The position numbers were made by a program, and so were the translations under genes. From Methylomonas sp. UP202 (GTDB taxonomy: Bacteria > Pseudomonadota > Gammaproteobacteria > Methylococcales > Methylomonadaceae), in contig NZ_CP123897.1 of the NCBI RefSeq assembly GCF_029910655.1, positions 3,089,547 through 3,153,546 on the forward strand: a stretch of DNA of 64,000 bases, read 5' to 3'. Shown here one piece after another: positions 25,224 through 35,053 of this stretch. How positions within the stretch are numbered: the stretch's first letter is position 1; every line of letters starts with the position of its first letter. The notes beneath the pieces are model-generated. The model did no database searches, was not told the origin of the DNA, and saw only the letters and a program-made list of their open reading frames with translations.

Positions 25224-26472
25224 AGAGCCATAGGCGTTTTTCATCGTCATATTGATGCCGATTATAAGTTCCCACCACACCGGGTAACATATGACCGAGA
25301 ATCGTTTCACCTACGGAATCAGGACATCCTAATTTTGCAAGCAAGGTGCGTGACGTCCGTCGCAAATCATGCGGTGCCCAATGAGTCACCGTTAATCGAG
25401 GCCTCACCTGCTCAGGGCGAATCTGACTATAGGGTTGCCTATAAAATACCTGTTCAGTGACGTATTTTTGTTCGATGTGCCCCACTTTATGACGGGATGG
25501 AAATAGAAAACCGTCTCCATATAGTTTTTTCCGCCGTAACACCACTGTCAAACCTCTACCGAATAAGGGCACCCTTTGATCCGTTGCGGTTTCATGTCGG
25601 GCGTTTTTCGTTCTCTTTTTCGGTATCGTCCACCATACTTGCCCGCCCTCTTCGCAAATTTCATTTCCTGACATACCGACAATTTCAGCGCCGCGAGTTC
25701 CAGTCCAAAGATAAAGCGTTAGAACGTCAGTAATTATCGGTGCGAAATTTGGAAGCCAAGCAATCAATTCGCCGATTTCGTCTTCAGTGAGTACGCGTTT
25801 GACCACGCCGATGTTCTTACCTTCTATAGTCTTGCCTTTTGACCTAATTTTTCCACGTAAAATTAAGCGCCACCAATTTACCGCGGCTTCAGGTAATCTG
25901 CCAGCATCCATTGCATAATCCCAGGCAGCGCCAAGCTCACACCGTAATTTTCCAGCCTGCACGGGCGATATTGCAGCGTACTTCTGAATCAAATCAAAAG
26001 CCATTGCTCGGGTAATTGCAGTGGATGGTAAATCCGCCATATCACCCAGCATCGTGTTAAACATCCTTGCAATTTCAGCAGAACCTTTTTTGGCTCTGTG
26101 GCGACAAACATGTCCCGCTAAATATTCATCGCACAGCACGCGTACTGTATAGCCGTTTTCAGAATTTGCCGCCTCTTGTTTTAACGTTAAGGCTTTTGCT
26201 TCTAATTTCGCTTGCTTGGCTTCTAATACAGGATCCCCGCCAGAATCACGCTGGTTTTTCAAAGCCTCCCAGGCGACAATAGCCGATGGAAATGACATTG
26301 ACGGCCAATGACCAATCGATACCTGCCGAAGGCGTCCATCAACACTGCTTCTGTATCGATAAAACCAAGTTCTCACCTTTGCCATGGCAGACAAACGCAG
26401 TCCAGGGTAATCATCAAAAGCTATATGCTGTCCAGGTAGCAAAGCTTTAGCGGTGCGGGCGTCGAATTGCAT
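25174..26472 (-). CDS. P4-type tyrosine integrase with DUF4102 domain
   Basis: A 432-residue integrase. The N-terminal DUF4102-like arm-binding domain (LPGQHIAFDDYPGLRL ... WFYRYR) is followed by a core-binding region and the catalytic domain. The catalytic set is complete: Arg in WTGTRGAEI (about 260), HDLRRT (His about 368, Arg about 371), ILGHML and Tyr in GTYNRHQY (about 403). It is transcribed away from mutS. The start codon lies at the edge of an 18-base inverted repeat cluster (26,472-26,547), which probably contains its promoter or arm sites. It integrates and excises the outer element. No tRNA gene is nearby, so the target is probably the region upstream of mutS or its 5' end. Confidence 0.9.
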   Translation of the reverse strand: MQFDARTAKALLPGQHIAFDDYPGLRLSAMAKVRTWFYRYRSSVDGRLRQVSIGHWPSMSFPSAIVAWEALKNQRDSGGDPVLEAKQAKLEAKALTLKQEAANSENGYTVRVLCDEYLAGHVCRHRAKKGSAEIARMFNTMLGDMADLPSTAITRAMAFDLIQKYAAISPVQAGKLRCELGAAWDYAMDAGRLPEAAVNWWRLILRGKIRSKGKTIEGKNIGVVKRVLTEDEIGELIAWLPNFAPIITDVLTLYLWTGTRGAEIVGMSGNEICEEGGQVWWTIPKKRTKNARHETATDQRVPLFGRGLTVVLRRKKLYGDGFLFPSRHKVGHIEQKYVTEQVFYRQPYSQIRPEQVRPRLTVTHWAPHDLRRTSRTLLAKLGCPDSVGETILGHMLPGVVGTYNRHQYDDEKRLWLFNLSEHLESLAKRFEI

Positions 26473-26547
26473 TTTAGTATAGGTTTTTTGTAGCGAAGAT
26501 GATGCGAGTATAACCCGAAAAAACCTATACTAAAACCTATACTAAAA
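26472..26547. repeat. Inverted and direct repeats at the integrase end of the element
   Basis: TTTTAGTATAGGTTTTTT (26,472-26,489) is an exact inverted copy of AAAAAACCTATACTAAAA (26,518-26,535), with a 28-base spacer. A third copy, AAAACCTATACTAAAA (26,532-26,547), directly overlaps the second. The first copy touches the integrase start codon. They are candidate arm-type sites for the integrase or AlpA-like protein, or an autoregulatory operator. Confidence 0.6.
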
Positions 26548-26637
26548 GGTAAAGTGCAGGTAAGTTTTAATAAGTGTCGATAATGTTACACTCAATAGAA
26601 AGCCAACAAACGTTACTTATATATCATATAGTTATAA

Positions 26638-29223
26638 ATGAACAACCAGAGAACACAAGACATTAAGCAAGACGAGAAAACGCAACACACCCCGATGATG
26701 CAGCAATATCTCCGCATCAAGGCTCAACATCCGGACATTCTGCTGTTTTACCGGATGGGCGACTTTTACGAGCTGTTTTACAACGACGCCAAACGCGCCG
26801 CTCAATTGCTGGACATTACCCTGACCGCACGCGGCGCATCGGCCGGAGCGCCGATTCCGATGGCCGGCATTCCCTATCATGCCGCCGAAAACTATATCGC
26901 CAGACTGTTGAAACAAGGCGAATCGATCGCGATTTGCGAGCAAATCGGCGATCCCGCCAAATCCAAGGGGCCGGTCGAACGTAAAGTCGTACGCATCGTC
27001 ACGCCCGGTACCGTCACCGACGAAGCCTTGCTGGAAGATCGCAAGGACAATCTGCTGGTGGCGCTGGCGCGCTTCGATAAATCCATCGGCGTCGCTTGCC
27101 TGGATTTAACTAGCGGCAAGTTTGTGTTGCAGCAGTTGGAAAATGACAGCCAATTGCAGGCGGAAATCGAGCGTCTGAATCCTGCTGAACTGTTGTTCAG
27201 CGAAGACCAAGCCCTGCCGGCGTCCATCAAGGAACGCAAGGGTTTGTGCAAACGCCCGCCTTGGCATTTCGATTTGGATAGTTGCCGCCAACTAATTTTG
27301 AAGCAATTCAACTGTCACGATCTGAAAGGCTTCGGTTGCGAGCACCTGCCGGCGGCGATTTGCGCCGCCGGTTGCTTGCTGCAATATGTGCGGGATACCC
27401 AGTTCAACGCCCTGCCCCACATTCAGGGCATTGCCGTCGAACACGCCGACGACGGCATCAGCTTGGACGCCGCCAGCCGCCGTAACCTGGAATTGGACAG
27501 CCACCCCAGCGGACAAATGCAATACACGCTGCTCGGCGTGCTGGACAAAACTGCAACCGCGATGGGCAGCCGCTGTTTGCGGCGCTGGCTGCACCGGCCG
27601 TTGCGCGACCAGGCCGTGGTCAACGGCCGCTATGCCTGCATCGCCAGCCTGCTCGAAAACGAGCTATACCGTGATTTGCAAACCAGTTTGCGCCAAGTCG
27701 GCGACATCGAACGCATCAGCTCGCGGATTGCGTTGAAATCGGCGCGGCCGCGCGACCTGCTGACCTTGCGGCTGACCCTGGCGGTACTACCCGAATTACA
27801 ACAAAAACTGGCCGGCAGCGACAATCCGCATCTGGAAGCGTTATGCGGCCAGTTGCGCGAACACCCTGAATTGGTAGAACTGTTACAACGCGCCATCATC
27901 GAAAACCCGCCGATGTTGATCCGCGACGGCGGCGTGATCGCGCCGGGTTTCAACGCCGAGCTGGACGAATTACGCAATCTCAGCCAAAACGCCGACCAGT
28001 TTCTGATCGACATGGAACAGCGCGAGCGCGCCGCCACCGGTATTGCCAATCTCAAGGTCAATTACAACCGGGTGCACGGCTATTACATCGAAATTTCCAA
28101 CGCCCAGGCCGACAAGGTACCGGTGCATTACACTCGCAAACAAACTCTGAAAGGCGCCGAGCGCTATATCACGCCGGAACTCAAATCGTTCGAAGACAAG
28201 GTGCTCAGCGCGCGGGAAAAATCGCTGGCCTTCGAAAAAGCCTTGTACGACGACTTGCTCGATACGCTCGGCGAAGCGCTGCCCGACTTGCAACAATGCG
28301 CGACGGCTTTGGCGGAACTGGACGTGCTGGTCAACTTTGCCGAACGCGCCGAAACCCTGAACTGGACTCAGCCGGTATTGACTCAGGAGCCCGGCATCCA
28401 CATCGTCGCCGGTCGTCATCCGGTGGTCGAGCAATTGTCCAGCATACCGTTCGTCGCCAATGATTTGGACTTTTCCGGCGACCGCCGCATGCTGGTGATC
28501 ACCGGGCCCAACATGGGCGGTAAATCGACCTACATGCGCCAGGCGGCGCTGATCGTGCTGTTGGCGCACATCGGCTGTTACGTGCCGGCGCAGTCGTTGA
28601 CGTGCGGGCCGGTCGATAAAATCTTCACCCGCATCGGCGCCTCGGACGACCTGGCCAGCGGGCGCTCGACCTTCATGGTCGAGATGTCGGAAACCGCCAA
28701 CATCCTGCACAACGCCAGCGCCAACAGTTTGATTTTGATGGACGAAATCGGCCGCGGCACCAGCACCTTCGACGGCCTATCCCTAGCCTGGGCTTGCGCA
28801 GACTACTTGGCGCGCCACGTCAAAGCCTTTACCTTGTTCGCCACCCACTACTTCGAGCTAACCACGCTGGCCGAAGAACAAACCGGCATCCACAACATTC
28901 ATCTGGATGCGATGGAACACGGCGACAAGATCGTGTTTTTGCACGCGGTCAAGGATGGCCCGGCCAGCCAAAGTTACGGACTGCAGGTCGCGGCCTTGGC
29001 CGGTGTGCCGCAATCGGTGATCGCCAACGCCAAGCACAAGCTGGCGCAATTGGAAAACACCGCCTACATCGAGCAGCAAAGCCACCAGGAAATTAATCAG
29101 TTCGATTTGTTTACCAGCCGCGAATGCCATCCCGCCGTGGTGCTGCTCGAAGAAATCGATCCGGACCTCCTCAGTCCGCGCCAAGCCTTGGACACCTTAT
29201 ACCGGTTGAAGAAAATGCTCTAG
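26638..29223 (+). CDS. mutS: DNA mismatch repair protein MutS
   Basis: An 861-residue MutS that recognises base mismatches and short loops and recruits MutL. The mismatch-binding Phe-x-Glu is F43-Y44-E45 in GDFYELF. The ATPase domain has Walker [11 protein letters not shown] (about 622-631), [14 protein letters not shown] and a FATHYFEL segment. Length is usual for the family. The conserved block HTPMMQQYL begins at residue 17, after an unusual polar stretch, and no ribosome binding site precedes the ATG in a very A/T-rich stretch. The integrative element ends just upstream, so the native 5' end may have been replaced. An alternative start was sought: ATG codons follow only inside the conserved block. 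Confidence 0.95.
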   Translation: MNNQRTQDIKQDEKTQHTPMMQQYLRIKAQHPDILLFYRMGDFYELFYNDAKRAAQLLDITLTARGASAGAPIPMAGIPYHAAENYIARLLKQGESIAICEQIGDPAKSKGPVERKVVRIVTPGTVTDEALLEDRKDNLLVALARFDKSIGVACLDLTSGKFVLQQLENDSQLQAEIERLNPAELLFSEDQALPASIKERKGLCKRPPWHFDLDSCRQLILKQFNCHDLKGFGCEHLPAAICAAGCLLQYVRDTQFNALPHIQGIAVEHADDGISLDAASRRNLELDSHPSGQMQYTLLGVLDKTATAMGSRCLRRWLHRPLRDQAVVNGRYACIASLLENELYRDLQTSLRQVGDIERISSRIALKSARPRDLLTLRLTLAVLPELQQKLAGSDNPHLEALCGQLREHPELVELLQRAIIENPPMLIRDGGVIAPGFNAELDELRNLSQNADQFLIDMEQRERAATGIANLKVNYNRVHGYYIEISNAQADKVPVHYTRKQTLKGAERYITPELKSFEDKVLSAREKSLAFEKALYDDLLDTLGEALPDLQQCATALAELDVLVNFAERAETLNWTQPVLTQEPGIHIVAGRHPVVEQLSSIPFVANDLDFSGDRRMLVITGPNMGGKSTYMRQAALIVLLAHIGCYVPAQSLTCGPVDKIFTRIGASDDLASGRSTFMVEMSETANILHNASANSLILMDEIGRGTSTFDGLSLAWACADYLARHVKAFTLFATHYFELTTLAEEQTGIHNIHLDAMEHGDKIVFLHAVKDGPASQSYGLQVAALAGVPQSVIANAKHKLAQLENTAYIEQQSHQEINQFDLFTSRECHPAVVLLEEIDPDLLSPRQALDTLYRLKKML

Positions 29224-29431
29224 AAACCATCAGCGCCGTCGCTCGCCCATTGGATTAAGCGACGTCTCCCCGGCTGTTTGGCGCGGAGCCACGCAAAAAT
29301 CTCGGCCCGGCCTACAGACGCGCCAAAACCGCAACCACGAATGTTTGCTTGCAACGCGAACCGCGACGAAATACCAAAACGCTGTCCGCTGACTATAATC
29401 GGCAGTGATTCTTCAAACTTTCTCCGCATCG

Positions 29432-31702
29432 ATGCCAAGACGGCTAAGCAAGCAAACGCCCATCGCGCTAATCCTGGCCGCCGCGATAGTGACCTTGACC
29501 TGGACCGACGCCGCTTGGCGACTGGACCGCTGGCTGTACGACGCCTGTTTGACTTGGCTGGCCAAGCCCGCTTCCGCCGATATCGTCATCGTCGAAGTCG
29601 ATCAGCGCAGTCTTCGCACGCTGGGGCGCTGGCCGTGGCCTCGCGATATCCACGCCAAGCTATTGCGCAAATTGGCCGCGGCCCGGCCCACCGCGATTGC
29701 GCTGGATTTTGTGTTCTCCGAGGCCGATGCCGAGCACCCCGAAGCGGATGCCGAGCTATCCATGGCCTTGCGAAACAGCGGCCCTGTGATTCTACCGGTC
29801 ATCATCGAAAGCAACGCCGATTCCCTGGTCGAAACCTTGCCGATCGCTTCGTTTCGCTCGGCGGCGATTCTGGGCCATGCCAACTTGGAAATAGACAAAG
29901 ACGGGGTCGGGCGCGGCCTGCTGTTATGGAGCGGGCTAGGCGCCGCTCGTTGGCCGGCGATGGCACTTGCAGCCTATGCGGTCCGCTATCCGGACGCTTT
30001 AAAAGCATCGACCGGCGCGCGGACAGGCAATAATCCGGCTGGCGTCGTCACCGGATTGGCCGGCGACCATCGGGTCGGCTTGCCGTTTTACGACACCAGC
30101 ACCGACTTCGTCCGGGTGTCTTATGCCGACGTGCTGTCCGGCGCCGTGGCCGACCGGGTTTTCAAGGATAAATTCGTCTTGGTCGGCTTGACCGCCGCCG
30201 GCATCGAGCGAGAATTACCGGCCCCGCTCGCGGTTGGGAATCGGCCGCTAAGCGGTGTCGAATTTGTCGCGGCCGGGCTGGACGCCTTATTGAAACAGAA
30301 ATTTTGGCAAGAACTGCCGTGGCTCTGGCAGTGCGGTGTGGCACTGCTGCTGACCGGCTTGACCGTCGGTGCTGGCGCTTGGGCACCGGCGCGCTGGCTG
30401 CCGCTGGTCGTAGCGGCCTTTGCGGTTGGCACGGTCGTTCTCAGTCTGTTGTTGTTGGCGTTCGGCGGCTATTGGTTTGCACCGGCAGCCACCGTCACGG
30501 TCGTATTCCTCAGCTATCCGCTGCGCAGCTGGCGCCAATTCGAAAAACTGCTGCAATCCTTGTTTGCCGAACGTAAACGGGCTTACATCACATTGAATGC
30601 GATTGTCGATGCTGTCGTGACCACGCGCGATAACGGCGAAATCGACTTCATGAACTCCCGCGCGTTGGATATGTTCGGTCCCAAACTGCTCGAAGCCGGC
30701 CGTAACATTGACCAGTTATTTTCAGCACAAGCCGGCGGAAAGCTCTGGCTCCCTAGCGAGTTGATCGCCGAGAGCCGGAGCGGAAACGCGCCTCTCAAAT
30801 TCGAACACTGCCGACTGACCGTTAGCGATCAACAAAGTGTGACCGCCAATTTGGTAGTGGCACCGTTGTTCGGCAGTCAAGGTGAAGCACTAGGCGCGGT
30901 GATTACGGTCAACGACCTTAGCGAGCGCATGCTGATGGCAAAACTCTTGCTTAAAAAAGCCGAGGAATTTAGCGAGATTCGCGAGTCCATGGATCGCGTC
31001 GAGCAAATGAGTACCGCCAAAAGCCAATTCATGGCCCAAATCGGCCACGAACTGCGCACACCATTGAACGCGGTGATCGGCTTTGCGCAGTTGCTGCAAA
31101 TGGAGGACCCCGAGCACCCGCTGGCCGCCGAACATCTGGAAGCCGCAAACGAAATATTCAAGGCCGGCATGCACTTACTGAATTTGATCAACGATTTGCT
31201 GGACTTGGCCAGAATCGAATCCGGAAAGCTGAGTCTGAACCTGACCGCGGTCGAACTGACAACCCTGTTGGACGACTGCCTGGCCTGGATCGCACCGCTC
31301 GCCAACCCGAACGCGATTGTCGTAGAGCTGGCCAACCCGCTGGCCCCGACGACCTGTCTCTACGCCGATGCAGGCCGCGCCAAGCAGGTCTTGCTGAACT
31401 TTTTGTCCAACGCCGTCAAATATAACCGGCCCGGCGGCCGCGTCGTCGTGTCGACCCAGACCACCGACGCCGGCTACGTCCGCATCGCGGTGACCGATAC
31501 AGGGCCGGGATTGAGCACGGCGCAACTCGATCGCCTATTCAAGTCATTCGAACGCCTGGATGCCGAACATAGCGGTATAGAAGGGACAGGCATCGGCTTG
31601 GCTATCGCCAAGCAACTGACGGAGCTGATGGCGGGAAGAGTCGGCGTCAGCAGCATCCCGGAGGTTGGCAGCACGTTCTGGGCTGAATTTCCACCCGCAT
31701 AA
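29432..31702 (+). CDS. CHASE2-domain sensor histidine kinase
   Basis: A 756-residue membrane sensor. One N-terminal transmembrane helix is followed by a periplasmic CHASE2 domain (about 30-280, with VEVDQRSLRTLGRWPWPR and LDFVFSE typical), three closely spaced transmembrane helices (about 290-370), a PAS domain, a HisKA domain with phospho-acceptor HELRTPLNAVIGF (His about 539) and a HATPase domain (DTGPGLS, GTGIGLAIAKQLTELM). The signal is unknown. No response regulator is adjacent. The start is uncertain: the GTG at 29,405 and the ATG at 29,432 both lack a good ribosome binding site. FecR-domain and OmpA-like genes follow, a common trio. Confidence 0.85.
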   Translation: MPRRLSKQTPIALILAAAIVTLTWTDAAWRLDRWLYDACLTWLAKPASADIVIVEVDQRSLRTLGRWPWPRDIHAKLLRKLAAARPTAIALDFVFSEADAEHPEADAELSMALRNSGPVILPVIIESNADSLVETLPIASFRSAAILGHANLEIDKDGVGRGLLLWSGLGAARWPAMALAAYAVRYPDALKASTGARTGNNPAGVVTGLAGDHRVGLPFYDTSTDFVRVSYADVLSGAVADRVFKDKFVLVGLTAAGIERELPAPLAVGNRPLSGVEFVAAGLDALLKQKFWQELPWLWQCGVALLLTGLTVGAGAWAPARWLPLVVAAFAVGTVVLSLLLLAFGGYWFAPAATVTVVFLSYPLRSWRQFEKLLQSLFAERKRAYITLNAIVDAVVTTRDNGEIDFMNSRALDMFGPKLLEAGRNIDQLFSAQAGGKLWLPSELIAESRSGNAPLKFEHCRLTVSDQQSVTANLVVAPLFGSQGEALGAVITVNDLSERMLMAKLLLKKAEEFSEIRESMDRVEQMSTAKSQFMAQIGHELRTPLNAVIGFAQLLQMEDPEHPLAAEHLEAANEIFKAGMHLLNLINDLLDLARIESGKLSLNLTAVELTTLLDDCLAWIAPLANPNAIVVELANPLAPTTCLYADAGRAKQVLLNFLSNAVKYNRPGGRVVVSTQTTDAGYVRIAVTDTGPGLSTAQLDRLFKSFERLDAEHSGIEGTGIGLAIAKQLTELMAGRVGVSSIPEVGSTFWAEFPPA

Positions 31703-31780
31703 GCCGCAATGCTGTCTATACTTGCCCGCTAACCCACCGCGCTGTCTGCGCAAGGCTTTCGGACTTTCGAGAGGGCATCC

Positions 31781-32221
31781 ATGAAAATCGTATTCTTGTG
31801 TTTGATCTGGCTGAGCTGTGCCGCCGGCTCGGTCCGGGCGGAGCAATCGGCCATCGGTTACGTCAAAACGGTCGCCGACGCGACGGTGATTGTCGAAGGC
31901 GATCTGCAAATTCCGGCTGTATTAGGCTCGCCGATTAGAGTCGGTCAAGTCATCAAAACCGACGAGCGCGGCGCGGCCGGAATTACGTTGAAAGACAACA
32001 CGGTACTATCGATAGGACCGAACACCGAACTGGAGATCAAGGCCTACCAATTCGAACCGCAACAAGAGCGCTTGGAACTGAACGCCAGCTTGCTGAAAGG
32101 CACGCTCCAATACATTTCCGGGGTTATCGCCAAACTCAAGCCCGAGGCGGTAACGCTGAAAACGCCGTCCGGCGTCATCGCGGTGCGCGGTACGCGGTTT
32201 CTGGCCAAAGTCGATCCATAA
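31781..32221 (+). CDS. FecR-domain periplasmic protein
   Basis: A 146-residue exported protein. A signal peptide (MKIVFLCLIWLSCAAGSVRA) is followed by a FecR-like domain: GYVKTVADATVIVEG, then IRVGQVIKTDERGAAGITLKDN and the C-terminal TLKTPSGVIAVRGTRF motif. The family is thought to sense or bind in the periplasm beside CHASE2 and OmpA-like proteins. It lies 78 bases after the kinase and 12 bases before the OmpA-like gene. Exact function is unknown. Confidence 0.85.
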   Translation: MKIVFLCLIWLSCAAGSVRAEQSAIGYVKTVADATVIVEGDLQIPAVLGSPIRVGQVIKTDERGAAGITLKDNTVLSIGPNTELEIKAYQFEPQQERLELNASLLKGTLQYISGVIAKLKPEAVTLKTPSGVIAVRGTRFLAKVDP

Positions 32222-32233
32222 GCGGGAGCAGCC

Positions 32234-32827
32234 ATGACTATCAATCGAATGAAACCCTTAACGCTGCTGCTGGCCGTCGCGCCAATGTTCGTCGGCTGTA
32301 GCTCGTCGTATCTGGTGTTGTTGGAAGATCACGACGGCAGTACCGGCCAGGTCGTGTTCAAATCGGCCGACGGCGAAACGGTGTTGGACCGCGCCGGATC
32401 CGCGACCCGCATCGACCGGAAAGGGGACGTATTTCAGGCCGACCAAAAACAAATTGAATCAGACTTCGGCCGGGCGCTCGGCTCAGAGCCGGTCAGGCCG
32501 GAAGTATATCTGCTGTACTTCGAAACCGGCGGTACCCGCTTGACAGCGGAATCGGCGGCGCAGTTGCCTAAAATCATCGAATCGGCGAGCCGTCACCCGG
32601 CCGCCGATATTTCCATCATCGGCCACACCGACACCGTCGGCGCGGCGGCGGACAACGAGACGTTGGCGAAAGAACGTGCCGAACAAGTGGCTAAGCTATT
32701 TGGTGCCGGACAGTTGGATGTCAAGGAAATTGCGGTGACTTCTCACGGTGAGAAAAACCCGCTGGTAAAAACCGCCGACGAAACACCGGAACCGAAAAAT
32801 CGGCGGGTAGAAGTTACGATACGCTAG
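32234..32827 (+). CDS. OmpA-like lipoprotein
   Basis: A 197-residue protein with a lipoprotein signal (LLLAVAPMFVGC, Cys about 22) and a C-terminal OmpA-like peptidoglycan-binding domain (about 95-197: YFETGGTRLT, IIGHTDTVGAAADN, LAKERAEQV, NRRVEVTIR). The lipid anchor places it in the outer or inner membrane, with the OmpA domain contacting peptidoglycan. It is the last gene of the CHASE2-FecR-OmpA set, with 12 bases to the FecR gene. It may give the system its cell-wall contact. Confidence 0.85.
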   Translation: MTINRMKPLTLLLAVAPMFVGCSSSYLVLLEDHDGSTGQVVFKSADGETVLDRAGSATRIDRKGDVFQADQKQIESDFGRALGSEPVRPEVYLLYFETGGTRLTAESAAQLPKIIESASRHPAADISIIGHTDTVGAAADNETLAKERAEQVAKLFGAGQLDVKEIAVTSHGEKNPLVKTADETPEPKNRRVEVTIR

Positions 32828-32867
32828 GGCAGCGAGTCTTCTTGAAAAATTTTAAAGTGGTCTAAAA

Positions 32868-32891
32868 CCCGCTAAACGGTCGCTTAGCGGG
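32868..32891. terminator. Terminator-like hairpin between convergent genes
   Basis: CCCGCTAA (32,868-32,875) and TTAGCGGG (32,884-32,891) form an eight-base stem with an eight-base loop between the OmpA-like gene and dsbC. Flanking A and T runs are short, so it is a moderate candidate that may serve both strands. Confidence 0.5.
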
Positions 32892-32914
32892 AGTTTGGCG
32901 AGCAAACCGCCGGC

Positions 32915-33625
32915 TTATTCGCTGGACAGGATTTTGGCGAGCTGGGCTGCCGGCACGTATCCCGGTAATACGTTACCTTTTTCGGTGACAATCATCGGCG
33001 TGCCGTTCATGCCGAATTCCTCGCCCAAAGCCATGTGATTGTCGACCGGATTGTCACAGGCCTTGCTATCTAGATTTTCGCCTTTCTTGGCAGAGGTCAG
33101 CGCCTTGTTACGATCGGGCGCGCACCAAACCGACACCGCTTTCTTATAGGAATCCGAACCTTTGCCGGCCCTGGGGAAAAACAGGTAGCGTATGGTGATG
33201 CCCTGCGCCTGATATTGCTCCATCTCGGAATGCAGTTTCCGACAATAGCCGCAATCGATGTCAGTGAACACCGAGACCTGATGCTTAGGCGATTCTGGCT
33301 TGAAAATAATCATATTTTTCTCGCCGACTTTGTCCAGCGCGTTTTTTCTGGCGCCGGCCTGCTTGGTTTCGGTGATGTTTTTCTTGGCCTCGGCATCGAA
33401 CAACTGTCCTTGCAGCAAATACTTACCGTCTTCCGAGGCATAGAAAATATTGGCGCCCATCGTCACTTCGTATAATCCCTTGATTTCAGCCGGCGTGATT
33501 GAATCGACCTGTCCGGACGGCATGAATTCGGTCAAGGCTTTCTTGATGGCGGCTTCGTCGGCGGCCGCGTTCGCACTGATCGCGGCCGAAGCGGCAATCA
33601 CCAGGGTTCGAAACAATGTTTTCAT
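32915..33625 (-). CDS. dsbC: Thiol:disulfide interchange protein DsbC
   Basis: A 236-residue periplasmic disulfide isomerase. A signal peptide of about 22 residues (ending SANAAADE) is followed by an N-terminal dimerisation domain and a thioredoxin-fold domain with the active site C125-GY-C128 and cis-Pro loop (NGTPMIV). It rearranges wrong disulfides and is reduced by DsbD. The second Cys pair (WCAPDR ... ACDNP) matches the structural disulfide of DsbC. The ATG at 33,625 is chosen because the open frame upstream spoils the signal peptide. It lies 61 bases downstream of rseP, in the place where bamA is usually found. Confidence 0.9.
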   Translation of the reverse strand: MKTLFRTLVIAASAAISANAAADEAAIKKALTEFMPSGQVDSITPAEIKGLYEVTMGANIFYASEDGKYLLQGQLFDAEAKKNITETKQAGARKNALDKVGEKNMIIFKPESPKHQVSVFTDIDCGYCRKLHSEMEQYQAQGITIRYLFFPRAGKGSDSYKKAVSVWCAPDRNKALTSAKKGENLDSKACDNPVDNHMALGEEFGMNGTPMIVTEKGNVLPGYVPAAQLAKILSSE

Positions 33626-33686
33626 GGAATAGTCCGAGGGATGGGAAAGAAAGCGGTTGACTCGACGCGGCGCGAATCGTTCCAAG

Positions 33687-35051
33687 TTATTGGAACAATC
33701 GATCGATATCCAAAAACATCGCCAGCGCCATCAGCATCATTAGTAAAAACATGCCGACTTGTTGAAAATACATTTGGATCTTGTCCGGCAACGGCCGCCC
33801 GCGCAGGGCTTCGACCAGATAAAACAGCAGGTGACCACCATCCAGCACCGGTACCGGCAACAGATTGAGGACACCCAAGCTGACGCTGACCAAACCGAGA
33901 AATTTCAAAAATGCCGTTAGGCCCATTTCCGCCGACTGACCGGCATATTGGGCAATACTGATCGGACCGCTCAAATTATCGACCGAAGCCGAACCCACCA
34001 ACATTTTGCCCATCATTTTCAGCGTCGCGGTCGCGTAAAACCAGGTCCGCTCCAAGGCCAACGGCACCGCTTCCCAGGGGCTTTTAGACGACTTGACCAA
34101 TACCGAATCGCTCAATTCCTTCGGAATGTGGACGCCCGCGCCGATCTTGCCGATCTCCCGGCCGTCGTCCTGATGTTCGCGGCGCGGCGTTAGCGTCAAC
34201 GGCAGAGTTACGTTGTCGCGCTCTATCAGCAACTTGATCGGTTGATCCGGTCTAGCCTGCACATAATCAACCCACTGTTGCCATTCGCCGATCGGATTGC
34301 CATCGGCGCTAAGGATCAGATCGCCGCTCAACAAACCGGCCTGCTTGGCGACACCGTCTTCAAGCAGTTTACCCACTACCGGCTTGACGACCGGCATCCA
34401 CGGCTTTAGGCCCAGGCGTTTGTGTAACACTTCCGGAGAGTCGACGTCGCTGGGCTGTAATTGCAACTGTCTGACCTGCCGGCTATCGTCGCTGGTTTTG
34501 ACCTCGACGTCGATTTGCGTCTGACCGTCGATGGCCAACGATAGCACGGCATCCAAGGCATCCATCCAGGTCGGGGTGTCCTTGCCGGCCACGCCGACGA
34601 TTTCTTCGCCAGCCGTGAAACCGGCAGCGGCCGCCAACGAATCCGCTTCGACACCGCCAATCACAGGTCTAACGCCGACTTCGCCCAGCACCAGCACGGT
34701 CCAAAACAAAACCACGGCCAGCGACAGGTTAGCCAACGGGCCGGCCGCGACTACCGCTGTTCTGGCCCACAAGGGTTGACGGTTAAACGCATAGGGTAAA
34801 TCCTCGGGACTCACCTCGCCTTCGCGCTCGTCGACCATTTTGACGTAGCCGCCCAACGGCACGGCGGCAACGACGAACTCGGTGTCATGGGGCGATTTAC
34901 GCCAAGTCCAAAGTGGCTTGCCGAAACCGATGGAAAAACGAATCACTTTGACACCGACTTTACGCGCCACCCAGAAATGACCGAATTCGTGAAATGCGAC
35001 CAGAACCGCGATAGCGACGATGAAATAAAAGACGGTGTGCAGAGTATCCAT
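33687..35051 (-). CDS. rseP: RIP metalloprotease RseP
   Basis: A 454-residue site-2 protease. HEFGH at residues 21-25 supplies two zinc ligands and LDGGH near 403-407 contributes the third. Two PDZ-like domains lie in the periplasmic middle part. Four transmembrane segments are evident at the ends. It cleaves the anti-sigma factor RseA after DegS to release sigma E, and removes signal peptide remnants. It follows dxr by two bases in the long minus-strand operon. Confidence 0.95.
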   Translation of the reverse strand: MDTLHTVFYFIVAIAVLVAFHEFGHFWVARKVGVKVIRFSIGFGKPLWTWRKSPHDTEFVVAAVPLGGYVKMVDEREGEVSPEDLPYAFNRQPLWARTAVVAAGPLANLSLAVVLFWTVLVLGEVGVRPVIGGVEADSLAAAAGFTAGEEIVGVAGKDTPTWMDALDAVLSLAIDGQTQIDVEVKTSDDSRQVRQLQLQPSDVDSPEVLHKRLGLKPWMPVVKPVVGKLLEDGVAKQAGLLSGDLILSADGNPIGEWQQWVDYVQARPDQPIKLLIERDNVTLPLTLTPRREHQDDGREIGKIGAGVHIPKELSDSVLVKSSKSPWEAVPLALERTWFYATATLKMMGKMLVGSASVDNLSGPISIAQYAGQSAEMGLTAFLKFLGLVSVSLGVLNLLPVPVLDGGHLLFYLVEALRGRPLPDKIQMYFQQVGMFLLMMLMALAMFLDIDRLFQ

Positions 35052-35053
35052 GG

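Larger units (their letters stand above)
1..26549. mobile_element. Integrative element (ICE/genomic island), integrase-proximal part; left end outside window
   Basis: The whole stretch up to the mutS promoter region consists of accessory genes typical of large proteobacterial integrative elements: DUF3150, a CobT-like VWA protein, DUF4942, FlhDC/SetDC-like activators, an AlpA-type regulator and a P4-type tyrosine integrase at the extreme right. From 26,638 onward all genes are chromosomal housekeeping genes. The right boundary is placed at the repeat cluster next to the integrase. No second attachment site can be identified because the left end is not in the window. No conjugation (type IV secretion, relaxase) gene is visible here, so calling it conjugative is inference from the FlhDC/SetDC-like regulators and the gene family content. 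A second element (6,798-18,934) is nested inside. Confidence 0.75.
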
